Part shown: one piece after another, positions 33,681-42,735 of the stretch
Position numbering within the stretch: the first letter of the stretch is position 1
Layout: each line of letters opens with the position of its first letter
Origin: JAVVEW01 sp032251045
GTDB lineage: Bacteria; Pseudomonadota; Gammaproteobacteria; Methylococcales; Methylomonadaceae
Direction: 5' to 3'
DNA: 43,215 bases
Assembly: GCA_032251045.1 (NCBI GenBank)
Contig: JAVVEW010000014.1
Location: forward strand, 1 to 43,215
The notes under the pieces: generated by a model
Databases searched by the model: none
Told to the model about the DNA's origin: nothing
What the model saw: the letters and a program-made list of their open reading frames with translations, nothing else
Translations under genes and position numbers: made by a program

Positions 33681-33899
33681 ATGGCAAAAGAAGATCAGAT
33701 TGAAATGGAAGGCAAAGTTATCGAAACCTTGCCCAATACCATGTTCCGGGTGGAACTTGAAAACGGTCATGTGGTTACCGCCCACATCTCAGGCAAAATG
33801 CGCAAACACTACATCCGCATTCTGACTGGCGATAAAGTCAAAGTTGAAATGACGCCCTATGATCTAAGCAAAGGGCGCATTACCTTTCGGATGCGTTGA
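33681..33899 (+). CDS. infA: translation initiation factor IF-1
   Basis: This 72-residue protein has the same length as E. coli IF-1 and consists of a single S1-like OB fold, with EMEGKVIETLPN, HVVTAHISGKMRKHYIRI and the terminal GRITFRMR all conserved. It binds the A site of the 30S subunit during initiation. It is encoded convergently with clpA, 4 bp apart, which is the gammaproteobacterial arrangement except that no tRNA-Ser gene lies between them. Confidence 0.98.
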   Translation: MAKEDQIEMEGKVIETLPNTMFRVELENGHVVTAHISGKMRKHYIRILTGDKVKVEMTPYDLSKGRITFRMR

Positions 33900-33903
33900 G
33901 TAT

Positions 33904-36195
33904 TTAGTGGCTGTGTTCCAGATCGGCAATTTTCTGTTTGCCTTCAATTTCAAACGCAAGCTCACCGTCATTCACATAAATCCGCACATGCCCGCCTTGC
34001 GCCAGTTGACCAAACAATAACTCACTGGCTAAAGGCTTCTTGATGGCTTCCTGAATCAGTCTGGCCATGGGTCGTGCGCCCATTTTCGGGTCACAGCCAT
34101 GCTCGGCCAGCCACACGCGCGCTTCCGATGACAACTCTATGGACACCTGCTTTTCACTCAGCAAAGCTTCCAGTTCAAAAATAAACTTATCCACCACATG
34201 CCCGACAACCGTTACATCCAGCGGCTTAAACTGAATAATGGCATCGAGGCGATTACGAAATTCCGGTGAAAACATTTTTTCCACCGCTTTCAGGCTGTCA
34301 CTTGCATGATCTTGCTGGGTGAAACCAATAGAAGCGCGTGCGCCCTCTTCTGCGCCGGCATTGGTAGTCATCACCAGAATAATGTTATGAAAATCGGCCT
34401 TACGACCATTATTGTCAGTTAGAACACCATGATCCATCACCTGTAGCAACAGGTTAAAAACATCAGGATGCGCTTTTTCCAATTCGTCCAACAACAAAAC
34501 GGCATGAGGATGCTTGCTGACTTGTTCCGTCAACAAACCGCCCTGGTCAAAGCCCACGTAACCCGGCGGCGCGCCAATCAATCGGGAAACGGTATGCCTT
34601 TCCATGTATTCGGACATATCGAAACGAATCAGCTCAATACCCAGCACCTTGGCTAATTGCCGAGTGACTTCTGTTTTACCAACGCCGGTCGGGCCAGAGA
34701 ATAAGAACGCACCAATGGTTTTTTGCGCATCGCGCAGCCCTGCCCGCGACAACCGTATCGCCGAAGTCAATGCTGAAATGGCGTCATCCTGACCAAATAC
34801 CAGTAATTTAAGATTTTTCTCCAGCGACGCCAGCTTGTCCACATCATTGCGGGTCACCGATTTTGCCGGAACCCGGGCGATTTTAGACACCACATCTTCT
34901 ATTTCCGGTGTATCAATCAGATGCTTACGTTCCGCTACTGGCAATAAACGTTGCCGCGCCCCGGCTTCGTCAATCACATCGATGGCCTTGTCAGGTAATT
35001 GGCGATCTGTAATGTAACGTTCCGACAATTCCGCAGCCACTTGCAAGGCGGCATCGCTGTAACGAATATCGTGATGCTCTTCGAATCTGGACTTTAAGCC
35101 GTTAAGAATTTTGACGGTATCCTCGACTGAAGAAGCATCCACATCAATTTTCTGAAAACGACGTGCTAAGGCATGGTCTTTTTCAAAAATACCGCGAAAT
35201 TCCTGGTAAGTGGTGGAGCCAATACAGCGCAGCACCCCCGAAGCCAGCGCCGGTTTGATCAGATTAGATGCATCCATCACCCCGCCCGCTGAAGAACCCG
35301 CACCGATGATGGTATGGATTTCGTCAATGAACAAGATCGAATCTGGTCGTGCCTTAAGTTGATTGATCAGGGTTTTTAAGCGTTTTTCAAAATCACCACG
35401 ATATTTAGTACCTGCGACCAACGCGCCTAAATCCAGCGAATAAATGGTTTGTCCCAGCAAAACATCGGGCACTTGCTCCTCGACAATACGCTTGGCCAGA
35501 CCTTCGATCAGCGCGGTTTTGCCAACACCTGCCTCGCCAACTAACAAAGGATTGTTTTTGCGTCGCCGACATAACACCTGAATGGTACGCTCCACTTCCA
35601 AGTCACGTCCGATTAAAGGATCGATCTTGCCCTGACGTGCCTGCTCGTTCAGATTGGTCGTATACTTTTCCAGAGAATTCTCCTGACCTTCGGCAGGCTG
35701 AGATTTTTGCCCCGAAAATTCAGGATCAAACGCTTCCGGATTACCTTCTTCAGGCTCATCCTGCCTGGCGATACCATGTGCCAGATAATTCACCACATCC
35801 AAACGGGTAATACCTTGCCGCCCCAATAAAAAAACCGCTTGTGACTCCTGTTCGCTGAACAATGCCACAAACAGGTTGGCGCCATTGACTTCTTTTTTAT
35901 CCGTTGCCTGAACATGAAAAACCGCCCGCTGCAATACGCGCTGAAAACCCAGCGTAGGTTGTGTTTCACGATGAACGCCTTCTGGAATTAAGCTCATATT
36001 ATCTTCCAGATAAGCTTCAAGCTCCTGCTTCAGGCGTTCACAATCGCAACCACATGCCTGCAACACCGGGCGCGCAGAACCATCATCCAGCAACGCCAGC
36101 AACAGGTGTTCAACGGTCATATACTCATGACGCTTAGCATGCGCGTAGCGAAATGCGTTATTCAAGGTAGTTTCCAGCTCTTTGCTCAGCATCAT
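33904..36195 (-). CDS. clpA: ATP-dependent Clp protease ATP-binding subunit ClpA
   Basis: This 763-residue AAA+ unfoldase feeds substrates into ClpP. The N-domain (about 1-145) contains the Clp repeats and binds ClpS. The first ATPase domain has the Walker A motif GEAGVGKT and the second GPTGVGKTE, each followed by Walker B and sensor segments. GGAG lies 5 nt before the first of two adjacent ATG codons. The clpS stop lies 22 bp upstream, so clpS-clpA is one operon. The substrates include N-end-rule proteins delivered by ClpS. Confidence 0.98.
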   Translation of the reverse strand: MMLSKELETTLNNAFRYAHAKRHEYMTVEHLLLALLDDGSARPVLQACGCDCERLKQELEAYLEDNMSLIPEGVHRETQPTLGFQRVLQRAVFHVQATDKKEVNGANLFVALFSEQESQAVFLLGRQGITRLDVVNYLAHGIARQDEPEEGNPEAFDPEFSGQKSQPAEGQENSLEKYTTNLNEQARQGKIDPLIGRDLEVERTIQVLCRRRKNNPLLVGEAGVGKTALIEGLAKRIVEEQVPDVLLGQTIYSLDLGALVAGTKYRGDFEKRLKTLINQLKARPDSILFIDEIHTIIGAGSSAGGVMDASNLIKPALASGVLRCIGSTTYQEFRGIFEKDHALARRFQKIDVDASSVEDTVKILNGLKSRFEEHHDIRYSDAALQVAAELSERYITDRQLPDKAIDVIDEAGARQRLLPVAERKHLIDTPEIEDVVSKIARVPAKSVTRNDVDKLASLEKNLKLLVFGQDDAISALTSAIRLSRAGLRDAQKTIGAFLFSGPTGVGKTEVTRQLAKVLGIELIRFDMSEYMERHTVSRLIGAPPGYVGFDQGGLLTEQVSKHPHAVLLLDELEKAHPDVFNLLLQVMDHGVLTDNNGRKADFHNIILVMTTNAGAEEGARASIGFTQQDHASDSLKAVEKMFSPEFRNRLDAIIQFKPLDVTVVGHVVDKFIFELEALLSEKQVSIELSSEARVWLAEHGCDPKMGARPMARLIQEAIKKPLASELLFGQLAQGGHVRIYVNDGELAFEIEGKQKIADLEHSH

Positions 36196-36217
36196 TTATC
36201 TCCTGGCGTAACGCCCT

Positions 36218-36544
36218 TCAATCGGCTTCATCCATGGTGCATAACAGCGGGTGATGATGTTCTCGTGCAAACTCATTCACCAGCGCCACTTTGGTTTCCG
36301 CCACATCCTTAGGGTAAGTTCCACAAATGGCCATCCCCTGGGTATGCACCTGCAACATGACGTGAGTGGCCTTTGTTTCATCCATGTAGAAAAAATCAAT
36401 CAATACACGCACCACAAAATCCATGGGCGTAAAATCATCGTTTAACAGTAAAACATGATATAAGGGCGGCTGCTGCAGTGCCTGTTCAGGCTCCTGCACC
36501 GCCACGTCGTGTTCATGGTCATGCAACGGGTCAAATTCGGACAT
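36218..36544 (-). CDS. clpS: ATP-dependent Clp protease adaptor ClpS
   Basis: This 108-residue adaptor binds N-degron proteins and docks on the ClpA N-domain. The conserved core YHVLLLNDDFTPMDFVVRVL and the following HVMLQVHTQGMAICGTYPKDVAE block are clear. The flexible N-terminal region of about 25 residues is His- and acid-rich. It is the first gene of the clpS-clpA operon, downstream of a promoter at 36697-36724. Confidence 0.97.
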   Translation of the reverse strand: MSEFDPLHDHEHDVAVQEPEQALQQPPLYHVLLLNDDFTPMDFVVRVLIDFFYMDETKATHVMLQVHTQGMAICGTYPKDVAETKVALVNEFAREHHHPLLCTMDEAD

Positions 36545-36656
36545 ACCGACAATTATTCAATGTTTTACTCAAAGGCGGGTTCAGAGGCCTGATCGGTGTT
36601 CGTTCAGGCGATACGGCTTGGCCGCGATAGCGCCAGACATCACTCAGACCGGCTTT

Positions 36657-36675
36657 GCTTGGCATAACGCCAAGC
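36657..36675 (-). promoter_or_regulatory. stem-loop in clpS leader
   Basis: GCTTGGC and GCCAAGC form a perfect 7-bp stem with a 5-nt loop. It lies between the predicted clpS transcription start near 36690 and the coding region. No U-tract follows on either strand. Confidence 0.35.
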
Positions 36676-36696
36676 CTCTTAGTTTGGCGCCAGAAG

Positions 36697-36724
36697 AGTT
36701 TACCATAGCCGACGACACTGTAAA
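36697..36724 (-). promoter_or_regulatory. clpS: sigma-70-like promoter for clpS-clpA
   Basis: Read on the minus strand, a -35 box TTTACA (5 of 6 positions) and a -10 box TAAACT (4 of 6) are separated by 16 bp, and TGG just before the -10 makes it an extended -10. It predicts a leader of about 145 nt. Confidence 0.5.
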
Positions 36725-36860
36725 TTTCAATCCGGCCCCTGCCTGCCAAACCGCCATAAAGAACCGTCATGATCCATTTGCACAGTAACTCTCAGCGTGC
36801 GCATTGTTATGGTGCTTTTTGAACCTCAAATCGAGAATGGCGGCAATTTGGACGGTCTGG

Positions 36861-36888
36861 CTGACTCATCGGCGCTATCAGGTAGAAT
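36861..36888 (+). promoter_or_regulatory. prfC: sigma-70-like promoter for prfC
   Basis: A -35 box CTGACT (36861-36866, 4 of 6) and a -10 box TAGAAT (36883-36888, 5 of 6) are separated by 16 bp. The start near 36895 would leave a 25-nt leader that contains the strong site AAGGAG (36907-36912) before the TTG start codon. Confidence 0.5.
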
Positions 36889-36920
36889 ACGCTTTTTGAT
36901 CATGCTAAGGAGAGATCAGT

Positions 36921-38516
36921 TTGAGTGATTCCGAATCAAATCTTTTAGCCCTGGAAACCCGGCGCCGCCGCACGTTCGCGATTATTTCCCACCCCGACGC
37001 CGGTAAAACCACCATCACCGAAAAGCTGCTGTTGTACGGCGGTGCGATTCAGTTGGCCGGTTCGGTCAAGGGCCGAAAGGCCGCCCGGCACGCCACTTCC
37101 GACTGGATGGAAATGGAAAAAGAGCGCGGTATTTCGGTGACCACCTCGGTGATGCAGTTCGAGCATAACAACGCGGTGATCAATCTGCTGGACACGCCCG
37201 GTCACGAGGATTTTTCCGAGGATACCTATCGCACTTTGACCGCAGTGGATTCGGCGCTGATGGTGATCGATGTCGCCAAGGGCGTGGAAGACCGCACCAT
37301 CAAACTGATGGAAATCTGCCGGATGCGGTCAACGCCGATTCTGACCTTCATCAACAAGCTGGACCGGGAAGGCAAAGAGCCGATTGAATTGCTCGATGAA
37401 GTCGAGTCGGTGCTGGCCATAGCGTGCGCGCCGATGACCTGGCCAATCGGCATGGGCAAGCGCTTCAAAGGGGTCTATCACCTTTACAACGACGAGATTT
37501 ACCTGTTCAGCGCCCAGCATGGCGGCAAGATTGCCGAAGCGGAAATCATCAAAGGCCTGGATAGCGAACAGCTCACCGCCAAGTTGCCCGACCATGCCGA
37601 AGAATTGCGCGAAGAAATCGAGCTGGTGCGCGGCGCCAGTCATCAATTCTCGCTGGACAAGTATCTGCAAGGCAAGCAAACGCCGGTTTATTTCGGTTCG
37701 GCGATCAACAACTTCGGCATTCTGGAGCTGTTGGACGCGTTCGCCGAATATGCGCCTTCGCCCCGGCCGCGCGAGGCCGAGCAACGTAATGTCGAGCCTT
37801 TGGAAGATAAATTTTCCGGCTTTGTGTTCAAGGTGCAGGCTAACATGGACCCGGCGCATCGCGACCGCATCGCTTTTTTACGGGTTTGCTCGGGCCAATT
37901 CGACAAAGGCATGAAGCTTTATCACGCCCGTACCGGAAAATCGGTGCAAGTGGCCAATGCCTTGACTTTTCAGGCCGACAGCCGCAAACATGTCGAGCAC
38001 GCTTACCCCGGCGATATCATTGGCTTGCACAATCACGGCACCATTCAGGTCGGTGATACCTTTACCCAGGGCGAAACCCTGAAATACGGCGGCATTCCGT
38101 ATTTCGCTCCGGAATTGTTTCGCCGCGTGGTGTTGAAAGATCCGTTGCGCGCCAAAGCCCTGCAGAAAGGTCTGGTGCAGCTCAGCGAGGAGGGCGCGAC
38201 CCAGTTGTTCCGGCCACTCAAAAACAACGATCTGATTCTGGGCGCGGTCGGCGTGCTGCAGTTTGATGTCACCGCTAACCGGTTGAAAACCGAATACAAC
38301 GTCGAGTGTGTGTACGACAACATCAACCTTTATACGGTACGCTGGGTCAGCTGCGATGATGTCGCGCATTTCGAGGAATTCAAGCGTAAAGTCTTTGACC
38401 AACTGGCCGAGGATGGCGGCGGTTTTCTGGTCTATCTGGCCAGTAGCCGGGTCAATCTGCAACTGACCGAGGAACGATGGCCGAACATCCGCTTCAACGA
38501 AACCCGGGAGTTGTAA
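36921..38516 (+). CDS. prfC: peptide chain release factor 3
   Basis: This 531-residue translational GTPase removes RF1/RF2 from the ribosome after termination. It shows G1 HPDAGKTT, G3 DTPGH and G4 NKLD, and the RF3-specific SVKGRKAARHATSDW segment in switch I. Length matches E. coli RF3 (529). It starts with TTG at 36921, preceded at 8 nt by AAGGAG; no nearer ATG gives the conserved N-terminus. The next gene begins inside its coding region, a 40-bp overlap in another frame. Confidence 0.97.
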   Translation: MSDSESNLLALETRRRRTFAIISHPDAGKTTITEKLLLYGGAIQLAGSVKGRKAARHATSDWMEMEKERGISVTTSVMQFEHNNAVINLLDTPGHEDFSEDTYRTLTAVDSALMVIDVAKGVEDRTIKLMEICRMRSTPILTFINKLDREGKEPIELLDEVESVLAIACAPMTWPIGMGKRFKGVYHLYNDEIYLFSAQHGGKIAEAEIIKGLDSEQLTAKLPDHAEELREEIELVRGASHQFSLDKYLQGKQTPVYFGSAINNFGILELLDAFAEYAPSPRPREAEQRNVEPLEDKFSGFVFKVQANMDPAHRDRIAFLRVCSGQFDKGMKLYHARTGKSVQVANALTFQADSRKHVEHAYPGDIIGLHNHGTIQVGDTFTQGETLKYGGIPYFAPELFRRVVLKDPLRAKALQKGLVQLSEEGATQLFRPLKNNDLILGAVGVLQFDVTANRLKTEYNVECVYDNINLYTVRWVSCDDVAHFEEFKRKVFDQLAEDGGGFLVYLASSRVNLQLTEERWPNIRFNETREL

Positions 38517-39937
38517 CGCCTGCTTGCCTGGCCTGGCTGTTGGGGATTTCGGCGGCGCTGCGTCTTGGCTTTATCGCGGTCGCCGATCTCGATCTGATCG
38601 GCGACGAAGCCTATTACTGGGATTGGTCGCGCCGGCTGGACTTTGGTTATTACAGCAAACCGCCGATGGTGGCCTGGATCATCGCCGCGCTGACCTCGGT
38701 GTTCGGCGGCACGACGTTCACGGTGCGCTTGCCGGCGGTGCTGCTGGGAACTTTAACCGGCTTTCTGCTTTATCAAACCGGGCGGCGTTATTTTAACCGC
38801 CAAACCGGTCTGATCGCCTTGCTGTTGTGGTGGGCAACGCCGGCCAGTGCGATCTATCAGTTCATCATGTCCATTGACCCGCCACTGTTGTTATTCTGGG
38901 TGATGGCGCTGTATTTTTGCCATGCCGCGCTGTTTGAACATCGGGCCAGCGGCTGGTTTTGGGCCGGCCTGGCCTGTGGCCTGGCGCTGTTATCAAAGCC
39001 TGTGGCCTTGGTTTTACCTTTGGCGGCGCTGCTGTTTATCGCTCTGCAACCGGCCTGCCGCCCGTCCTGGCGTCATCTTTTGTGGTTTGTGTTGCCGATG
39101 GCGGTTTTAGTGACGCCGAATTTGCTGTGGAACGCCAGCCACGACTGGATTATGTTCCAGCACGCCAGCAGTCATTTTCAGGACGAAAATTTCGATTTAG
39201 TCGACCGGATCAAGACATTTTTCGGCTTTGTTGGTTTGCAAACCCTGTTATGGTCGCCGGTGATCGGTTTCAGCGCCCTGGTGTTAACGGTCAGGTTACT
39301 GGCCGGTTGGCGGCAGCTTGACGCCAAGCAGCAATGGTTGATGCTGGTCGGCCCTTTGGCCATGCTGTTCATGACCTTGCTGGCTTTAAGACAAAAAGTA
39401 GAAGGTAACTGGCCGATCCCGTTTTATTTCGGCGGTTTGCTGTTGTTGGCGCATCACCTCAGCCTGGTGCGTGTTAAATGGGCTTTGGCCACCGGTTTCA
39501 GCCTAGTGCTGTTGGCCTACAGCCTGCCATTGACGATCAGCGTGCTGGGCTTGACCGGTACCCGCCTGGATCCCCTGGCCAGGCTTAGAGGCTGGCAAGC
39601 GTTGGCGGCCGAGGTGCAAATCGTGCGCGAACAAAAGGGCTTGACCGAAGTTTATGTCGATGCCCATCGCTACCTGGCCAGCGAACTGGCCTTTTATCTG
39701 CCTGACCAGCCGAAAGTATTCCGCTATTCACATAGTGGCCGGATTGAATCGCAATACGAACTTTGGCCTAAACCTGAAGCCGGCAGCAAAATGCTATTGA
39801 TCACCCCCCAGCCACCCGAGTCTCTCGATGCCAGCTTATCGGAACGTTTAAGCTTGCCACATCCCTTGACCGAACTGCTTTTTTTACCCGGGCAACGCCA
39901 ATCGCGCCGTTTATACTTGTATCAAATCCTAAACTAA
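38477..39937 (+). CDS. ArnT-like (GT39/GT83) membrane glycosyltransferase
   Basis: This 486-residue protein has about ten membrane helices and the polyprenyl-phosphate-sugar transferase signature: the acidic pair Asp43-Glu44 in GDEAYYWDW and the SKPPMVAW segment after it, in the first periplasmic loop. Such enzymes move a sugar from a lipid carrier to an acceptor, for example aminoarabinose to lipid A in ArnT. The acceptor here is unknown. The gene starts inside prfC (40-bp overlap), and GAGG precedes its ATG. It lies 14 bp before a PAP2 phosphatase gene, so a joint role in envelope lipid modification is likely. Confidence 0.88.
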   Translation: MAEHPLQRNPGVVTPACLAWLLGISAALRLGFIAVADLDLIGDEAYYWDWSRRLDFGYYSKPPMVAWIIAALTSVFGGTTFTVRLPAVLLGTLTGFLLYQTGRRYFNRQTGLIALLLWWATPASAIYQFIMSIDPPLLLFWVMALYFCHAALFEHRASGWFWAGLACGLALLSKPVALVLPLAALLFIALQPACRPSWRHLLWFVLPMAVLVTPNLLWNASHDWIMFQHASSHFQDENFDLVDRIKTFFGFVGLQTLLWSPVIGFSALVLTVRLLAGWRQLDAKQQWLMLVGPLAMLFMTLLALRQKVEGNWPIPFYFGGLLLLAHHLSLVRVKWALATGFSLVLLAYSLPLTISVLGLTGTRLDPLARLRGWQALAAEVQIVREQKGLTEVYVDAHRYLASELAFYLPDQPKVFRYSHSGRIESQYELWPKPEAGSKMLLITPQPPESLDASLSERLSLPHPLTELLFLPGQRQSRRLYLYQILN

Positions 39938-39951
39938 CCTTCGGCTTCACT

Positions 39952-40620
39952 ATGCAACGTTGGATTGAACTGGCCATCGTCCTGGTATTGGCCGCCAGTA
40001 CGGAAATTCTGTTTTGGGATGGGCAACTGGATTTAACGATAGCTGAATATTTTTATCACGACGACGCCTGGTCGGAGCAACATTTCTGGCTTTGGCGTAT
40101 GCTATACACCCTGGGCGAGCCTATCAACTGGTGGCTGGCCGGTTTGGCCTTGTTTTATTATCTAGGCAGTCGCTGGCGACCTCAAAAACTACCTGCCGGC
40201 AAAAGTGCGCTATACATTTTCCTACTCATCGTGCTAGGCCCTGCCCTGTTAGTCAACGGCATTGTCAAGGACAACTGGGGACGCCCGCGCCCGCGAGAAA
40301 CGCAGACTTTCGGCGGCGCTTACCCCTATCAACCGCCCTTGCAAATTTCCGGCAATGGCCGCAAATCGTTTGTCTGCGGCCATTGCGCCAGCGCTTTTGT
40401 GTTGTTTGGTGGCTACTTTCTGGCGCGACGCCGCCGTTTATTACTGTTAAGCCTGGCATGTATCTATGGCTTGTTGATGGGCTGGGCCAGAATGAGCGCG
40501 GGCGCACATTTTTTATCCGATATACTGTGGTCTGGCTACTTAATGTTTCTGCTTAGCTGGCTGTTGTATTACCGGCTTTGGCCGACGCTGCCTATCAAAC
40601 CTGGTATAAAAAACTCATGA
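39952..40620 (+). CDS. PAP2 family membrane phosphatase
   Basis: This 222-residue inner-membrane protein has about five helices and the three phosphatase motifs of the PAP2 family: KDNWGRPRPR (Lys106, Arg111), CGH (Cys142-Gly143-His144) in place of the usual PSGH, and RMSAGAHFLSD with Arg180, His186 and Asp190. Members remove phosphate from lipid A, undecaprenyl pyrophosphate or phosphatidate. The substrate is not known here, but the upstream ArnT-like gene points to lipid A or an undecaprenyl carrier. Its stop codon overlaps the pdxA start by 4 bp. Confidence 0.88.
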   Translation: MQRWIELAIVLVLAASTEILFWDGQLDLTIAEYFYHDDAWSEQHFWLWRMLYTLGEPINWWLAGLALFYYLGSRWRPQKLPAGKSALYIFLLIVLGPALLVNGIVKDNWGRPRPRETQTFGGAYPYQPPLQISGNGRKSFVCGHCASAFVLFGGYFLARRRRLLLLSLACIYGLLMGWARMSAGAHFLSDILWSGYLMFLLSWLLYYRLWPTLPIKPGIKNS

Positions 40621-41585
40621 CGGTAAAACTCATTGCCTTAACGCCCGGCGAACCTTCAGGCATTGGCCCGGATTTAATCCTGCAGCTGGCCCAAAAAGCG
40701 CGCACCGCGCCCGTGGTAGCCATTGCCGACCCGGATGTTTTGCAACAACGCGCCAAGCGCCTTGGACTGGCCATCAAGCTGCTGGAGTTTTCCGGTCAAA
40801 CAGCCACCACAACACCCGGTGAACTCACCGTGCTGCCAGTAAAAGCGCCCGCCCCGGTTCAGCCGGGACAGCTTGATCCGGCCAACAGCCGCTATGTGCT
40901 GAAAACCCTGGATAAAGCTGTCAAAGGTTGTGTGGATGGCGTATTTTCCGCACTGGTAACCGGCCCAGTGCACAAAGGGGTGATCAACGATGCCGGCATT
41001 GCCTTTACCGGCCATACCGAATACCTGGCCAACATTACCGGCGGCGTACCGGTGATGCTGCTGGCCGCAGCTGGCCTTCGCGTCGCTTTGGTGACCACCC
41101 ATTTGCCACTGCGTAACGTGCCCGATGCCATCACCCACAACCGCTTGCGCACGGTCATACTGACCACCCATCAGGAACTTAAGCAGCGATTTGCTCTTCC
41201 TGAGCCGCGTTTAACGGTGTTGGGTCTGAACCCGCACGCCGGCGAATCCGGGCATTTGGGCAGCGAAGAAATTGAAATCATCGCGCCGGTGATTGAAAAC
41301 TTAAGAAACGCCGGCTTACAGATCAAAGGCCCGGTTCCGGCCGACACTGCATTTAACCCCAATGACCTGGCAAAAACCGATGTGGTGATTGCCATGTACC
41401 ACGATCAGGGCCTGCCGGTGTTGAAACATATGGGTTTTGGCGAGGCGGTCAATATCACCTTGGGGCTGCCGATCATCCGCACCTCGGTCGATCACGGCAC
41501 CGCTTTACACCTGGCCGGCACCGGTAATATCCACACCGGCAGCCTACTGCAAGCTTTGAACCAAGCCGTGGCATTGGCCTCATGA
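40617..41585 (+). CDS. pdxA: 4-hydroxythreonine-4-phosphate dehydrogenase
   Basis: This 322-residue enzyme oxidises 4-phosphohydroxy-L-threonine in the DXP-dependent pyridoxal phosphate pathway. It contains LTPGEPSGIGPD at the start, the metal-binding FTGHTEYLA region and the MYHDQGLPVLKHMGFG and SVDHGTA blocks. An upstream open frame to 40578 exists, but the ATG at 40617 gives the conserved N-terminus and a 4-bp overlap with the PAP2 gene. The pdxA-rsmA order is the usual gammaproteobacterial one, and they overlap by 4 bp. Confidence 0.96.
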   Translation: MTVKLIALTPGEPSGIGPDLILQLAQKARTAPVVAIADPDVLQQRAKRLGLAIKLLEFSGQTATTTPGELTVLPVKAPAPVQPGQLDPANSRYVLKTLDKAVKGCVDGVFSALVTGPVHKGVINDAGIAFTGHTEYLANITGGVPVMLLAAAGLRVALVTTHLPLRNVPDAITHNRLRTVILTTHQELKQRFALPEPRLTVLGLNPHAGESGHLGSEEIEIIAPVIENLRNAGLQIKGPVPADTAFNPNDLAKTDVVIAMYHDQGLPVLKHMGFGEAVNITLGLPIIRTSVDHGTALHLAGTGNIHTGSLLQALNQAVALAS

Positions 41586-42376
41586 AACATGTCGCCCGCA
41601 AACGTTTTGGCCAGAATTTTCTGACCGACCTGAACATCATCGACCAGATTATCGGCCATTTGCAGATTCAGCCAAAAGATCACTGGCTGGAAATCGGCCC
41701 GGGTCTTGGCGCGTTAACGGAGCCGTTGCTTAACCATGACATTCGCCTGGATGTGGTGGAGCTGGATCGGGATCTGGCCGCCGAGCTAACGCGCCGTTTT
41801 GGTGGGCGCGAAGGTTTTCGCCTGCATCAGGCCGATGCCTTGACGGTGGATTTCAAAGCCTTGACCAAGGACGGCAAACTGCGCATGGTCGGCAATCTGC
41901 CATACAACATTTCCACACCCTTGTTATTTCATCTACTGGCGCACAGCGGCTGTTTTCAGGATTTGAGCGTGATGCTGCAACAGGAAGTGGTTAAGCGCAT
42001 CTGCGCCGCGCCCGGCGGCAAGGATTATGGCAGGCTGACCGTGATGCTGCAGTATCATTGCCAGCCGGAACCTTTGTTTCAGGTGCCGCCGGAAAGTTTT
42101 CAACCAGCGCCAAAAGTGATGTCCGCCATGGTTCGTTTAGTGCCGCATGCCGCGCCGCCGGTGGCGGTCACCTCGCACGCCGATTTTCAGACGCTGGTCA
42201 CCCAGGCGTTCAGCCAGCGCCGCAAGACACTGCGTAACACCTTACGCACTTTACTACCCCAGGAAGTCTGGGCAGATTTAGCGATTGACCCCAGCGCACG
42301 CGCGGAAACGCTGACCCTGAGCCAATTCGCCGCCCTGGCCAATGTTTACACAGAGGTCAAAACGGCGTTGTCTTGA
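41582..42376 (+). CDS. rsmA: 16S rRNA (adenine1518-N6/adenine1519-N6)-dimethyltransferase
   Basis: This 264-residue SAM-dependent methyltransferase (KsgA) dimethylates two adjacent adenosines in helix 45 of 16S rRNA and acts as a late checkpoint of small-subunit assembly. KRFGQNFL is at residues 7-14, the SAM loop EIGPGLGALT follows, and the catalytic NLPYNIST motif is present. Length is normal. Its ATG overlaps the pdxA stop codon. Loss of function in relatives gives kasugamycin resistance. Confidence 0.97.
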   Translation: MKHVARKRFGQNFLTDLNIIDQIIGHLQIQPKDHWLEIGPGLGALTEPLLNHDIRLDVVELDRDLAAELTRRFGGREGFRLHQADALTVDFKALTKDGKLRMVGNLPYNISTPLLFHLLAHSGCFQDLSVMLQQEVVKRICAAPGGKDYGRLTVMLQYHCQPEPLFQVPPESFQPAPKVMSAMVRLVPHAAPPVAVTSHADFQTLVTQAFSQRRKTLRNTLRTLLPQEVWADLAIDPSARAETLTLSQFAALANVYTEVKTALS

Positions 42377-42428
42377 TAAAACGCGCTTTTGCAAGACTCA
42401 TCTTTTCAGCTCAATAGGGGTTTTGGTC

Positions 42429-42731
42429 ATGGTTATCGTCTTGTTGGTATTTGCGATCAGCTTCAAGTGGATATTAGCGCTGCTGGCGTTCGCTGTTGGA
42501 ATCTATTTGTTTGGTGTTTTAGGTTCTTCAAATAACAGCGATGTCAGCGACTGGGAACTCGACAACAACATTCTCAACGATGGGCTGGATGACTGGAATA
42601 TAGACAAATGTCTGACTCTTCCAGGCTCTTCATTGAAGAGTACGCAACGTCACAACCCTAAAACATCAGGCACGCGCAGCGCACCCTGCGTCTCCCTTTG
42701 GCAAAGCCCTGCCAGATTCCCCCTTTTGTAA
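42429..42731 (+). CDS. small membrane protein, unknown function
   Basis: This frame of about 100 residues starts at an ATG with AGGGG 9 nt upstream and encodes two hydrophobic segments in the first 35 residues, then an acidic stretch (DVSDWELDNNILNDGLDDW). After about residue 60 the sequence becomes low in acidic residues and rich in Ser, Pro, Arg and Cys, and the stop codon falls inside a hairpin. The N-terminal part looks real; the tail may be read-through into non-coding or inserted DNA. No family is recognised. Confidence 0.45.
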   Translation: MVIVLLVFAISFKWILALLAFAVGIYLFGVLGSSNNSDVSDWELDNNILNDGLDDWNIDKCLTLPGSSLKSTQRHNPKTSGTRSAPCVSLWQSPARFPLL

Positions 42732-42735
42732 AGGG
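42721..42735. repeat. short hairpin flanked by direct repeats
   Basis: CCCTTT and AAAGGG form a 6-bp stem with a 3-nt loop, flanked by the direct repeat AGATTC at 42714-42719 and 42736-42741. The CCCCCTTT tract resembles the one at 5182-5189. This could be a small inserted element or a weak terminator after the small membrane protein gene. Confidence 0.3.

Larger units (their letters stand above)
36545..36920. other. divergent regulatory region, clpS / prfC
   Basis: This 376-bp region lies between divergent genes. It holds a promoter on each strand and a 7-bp hairpin on the clpS side. A 79-codon minus-strand frame crosses it (36531-36770), but it overlaps the clpS promoter and looks like chance. 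Confidence 0.5.

Noticed and set aside
36531..36770. 79-codon minus-strand frame upstream of clpS
   Set aside because: It overlaps the clpS start and its predicted promoter, and the sequence is dominated by short inverted repeats.
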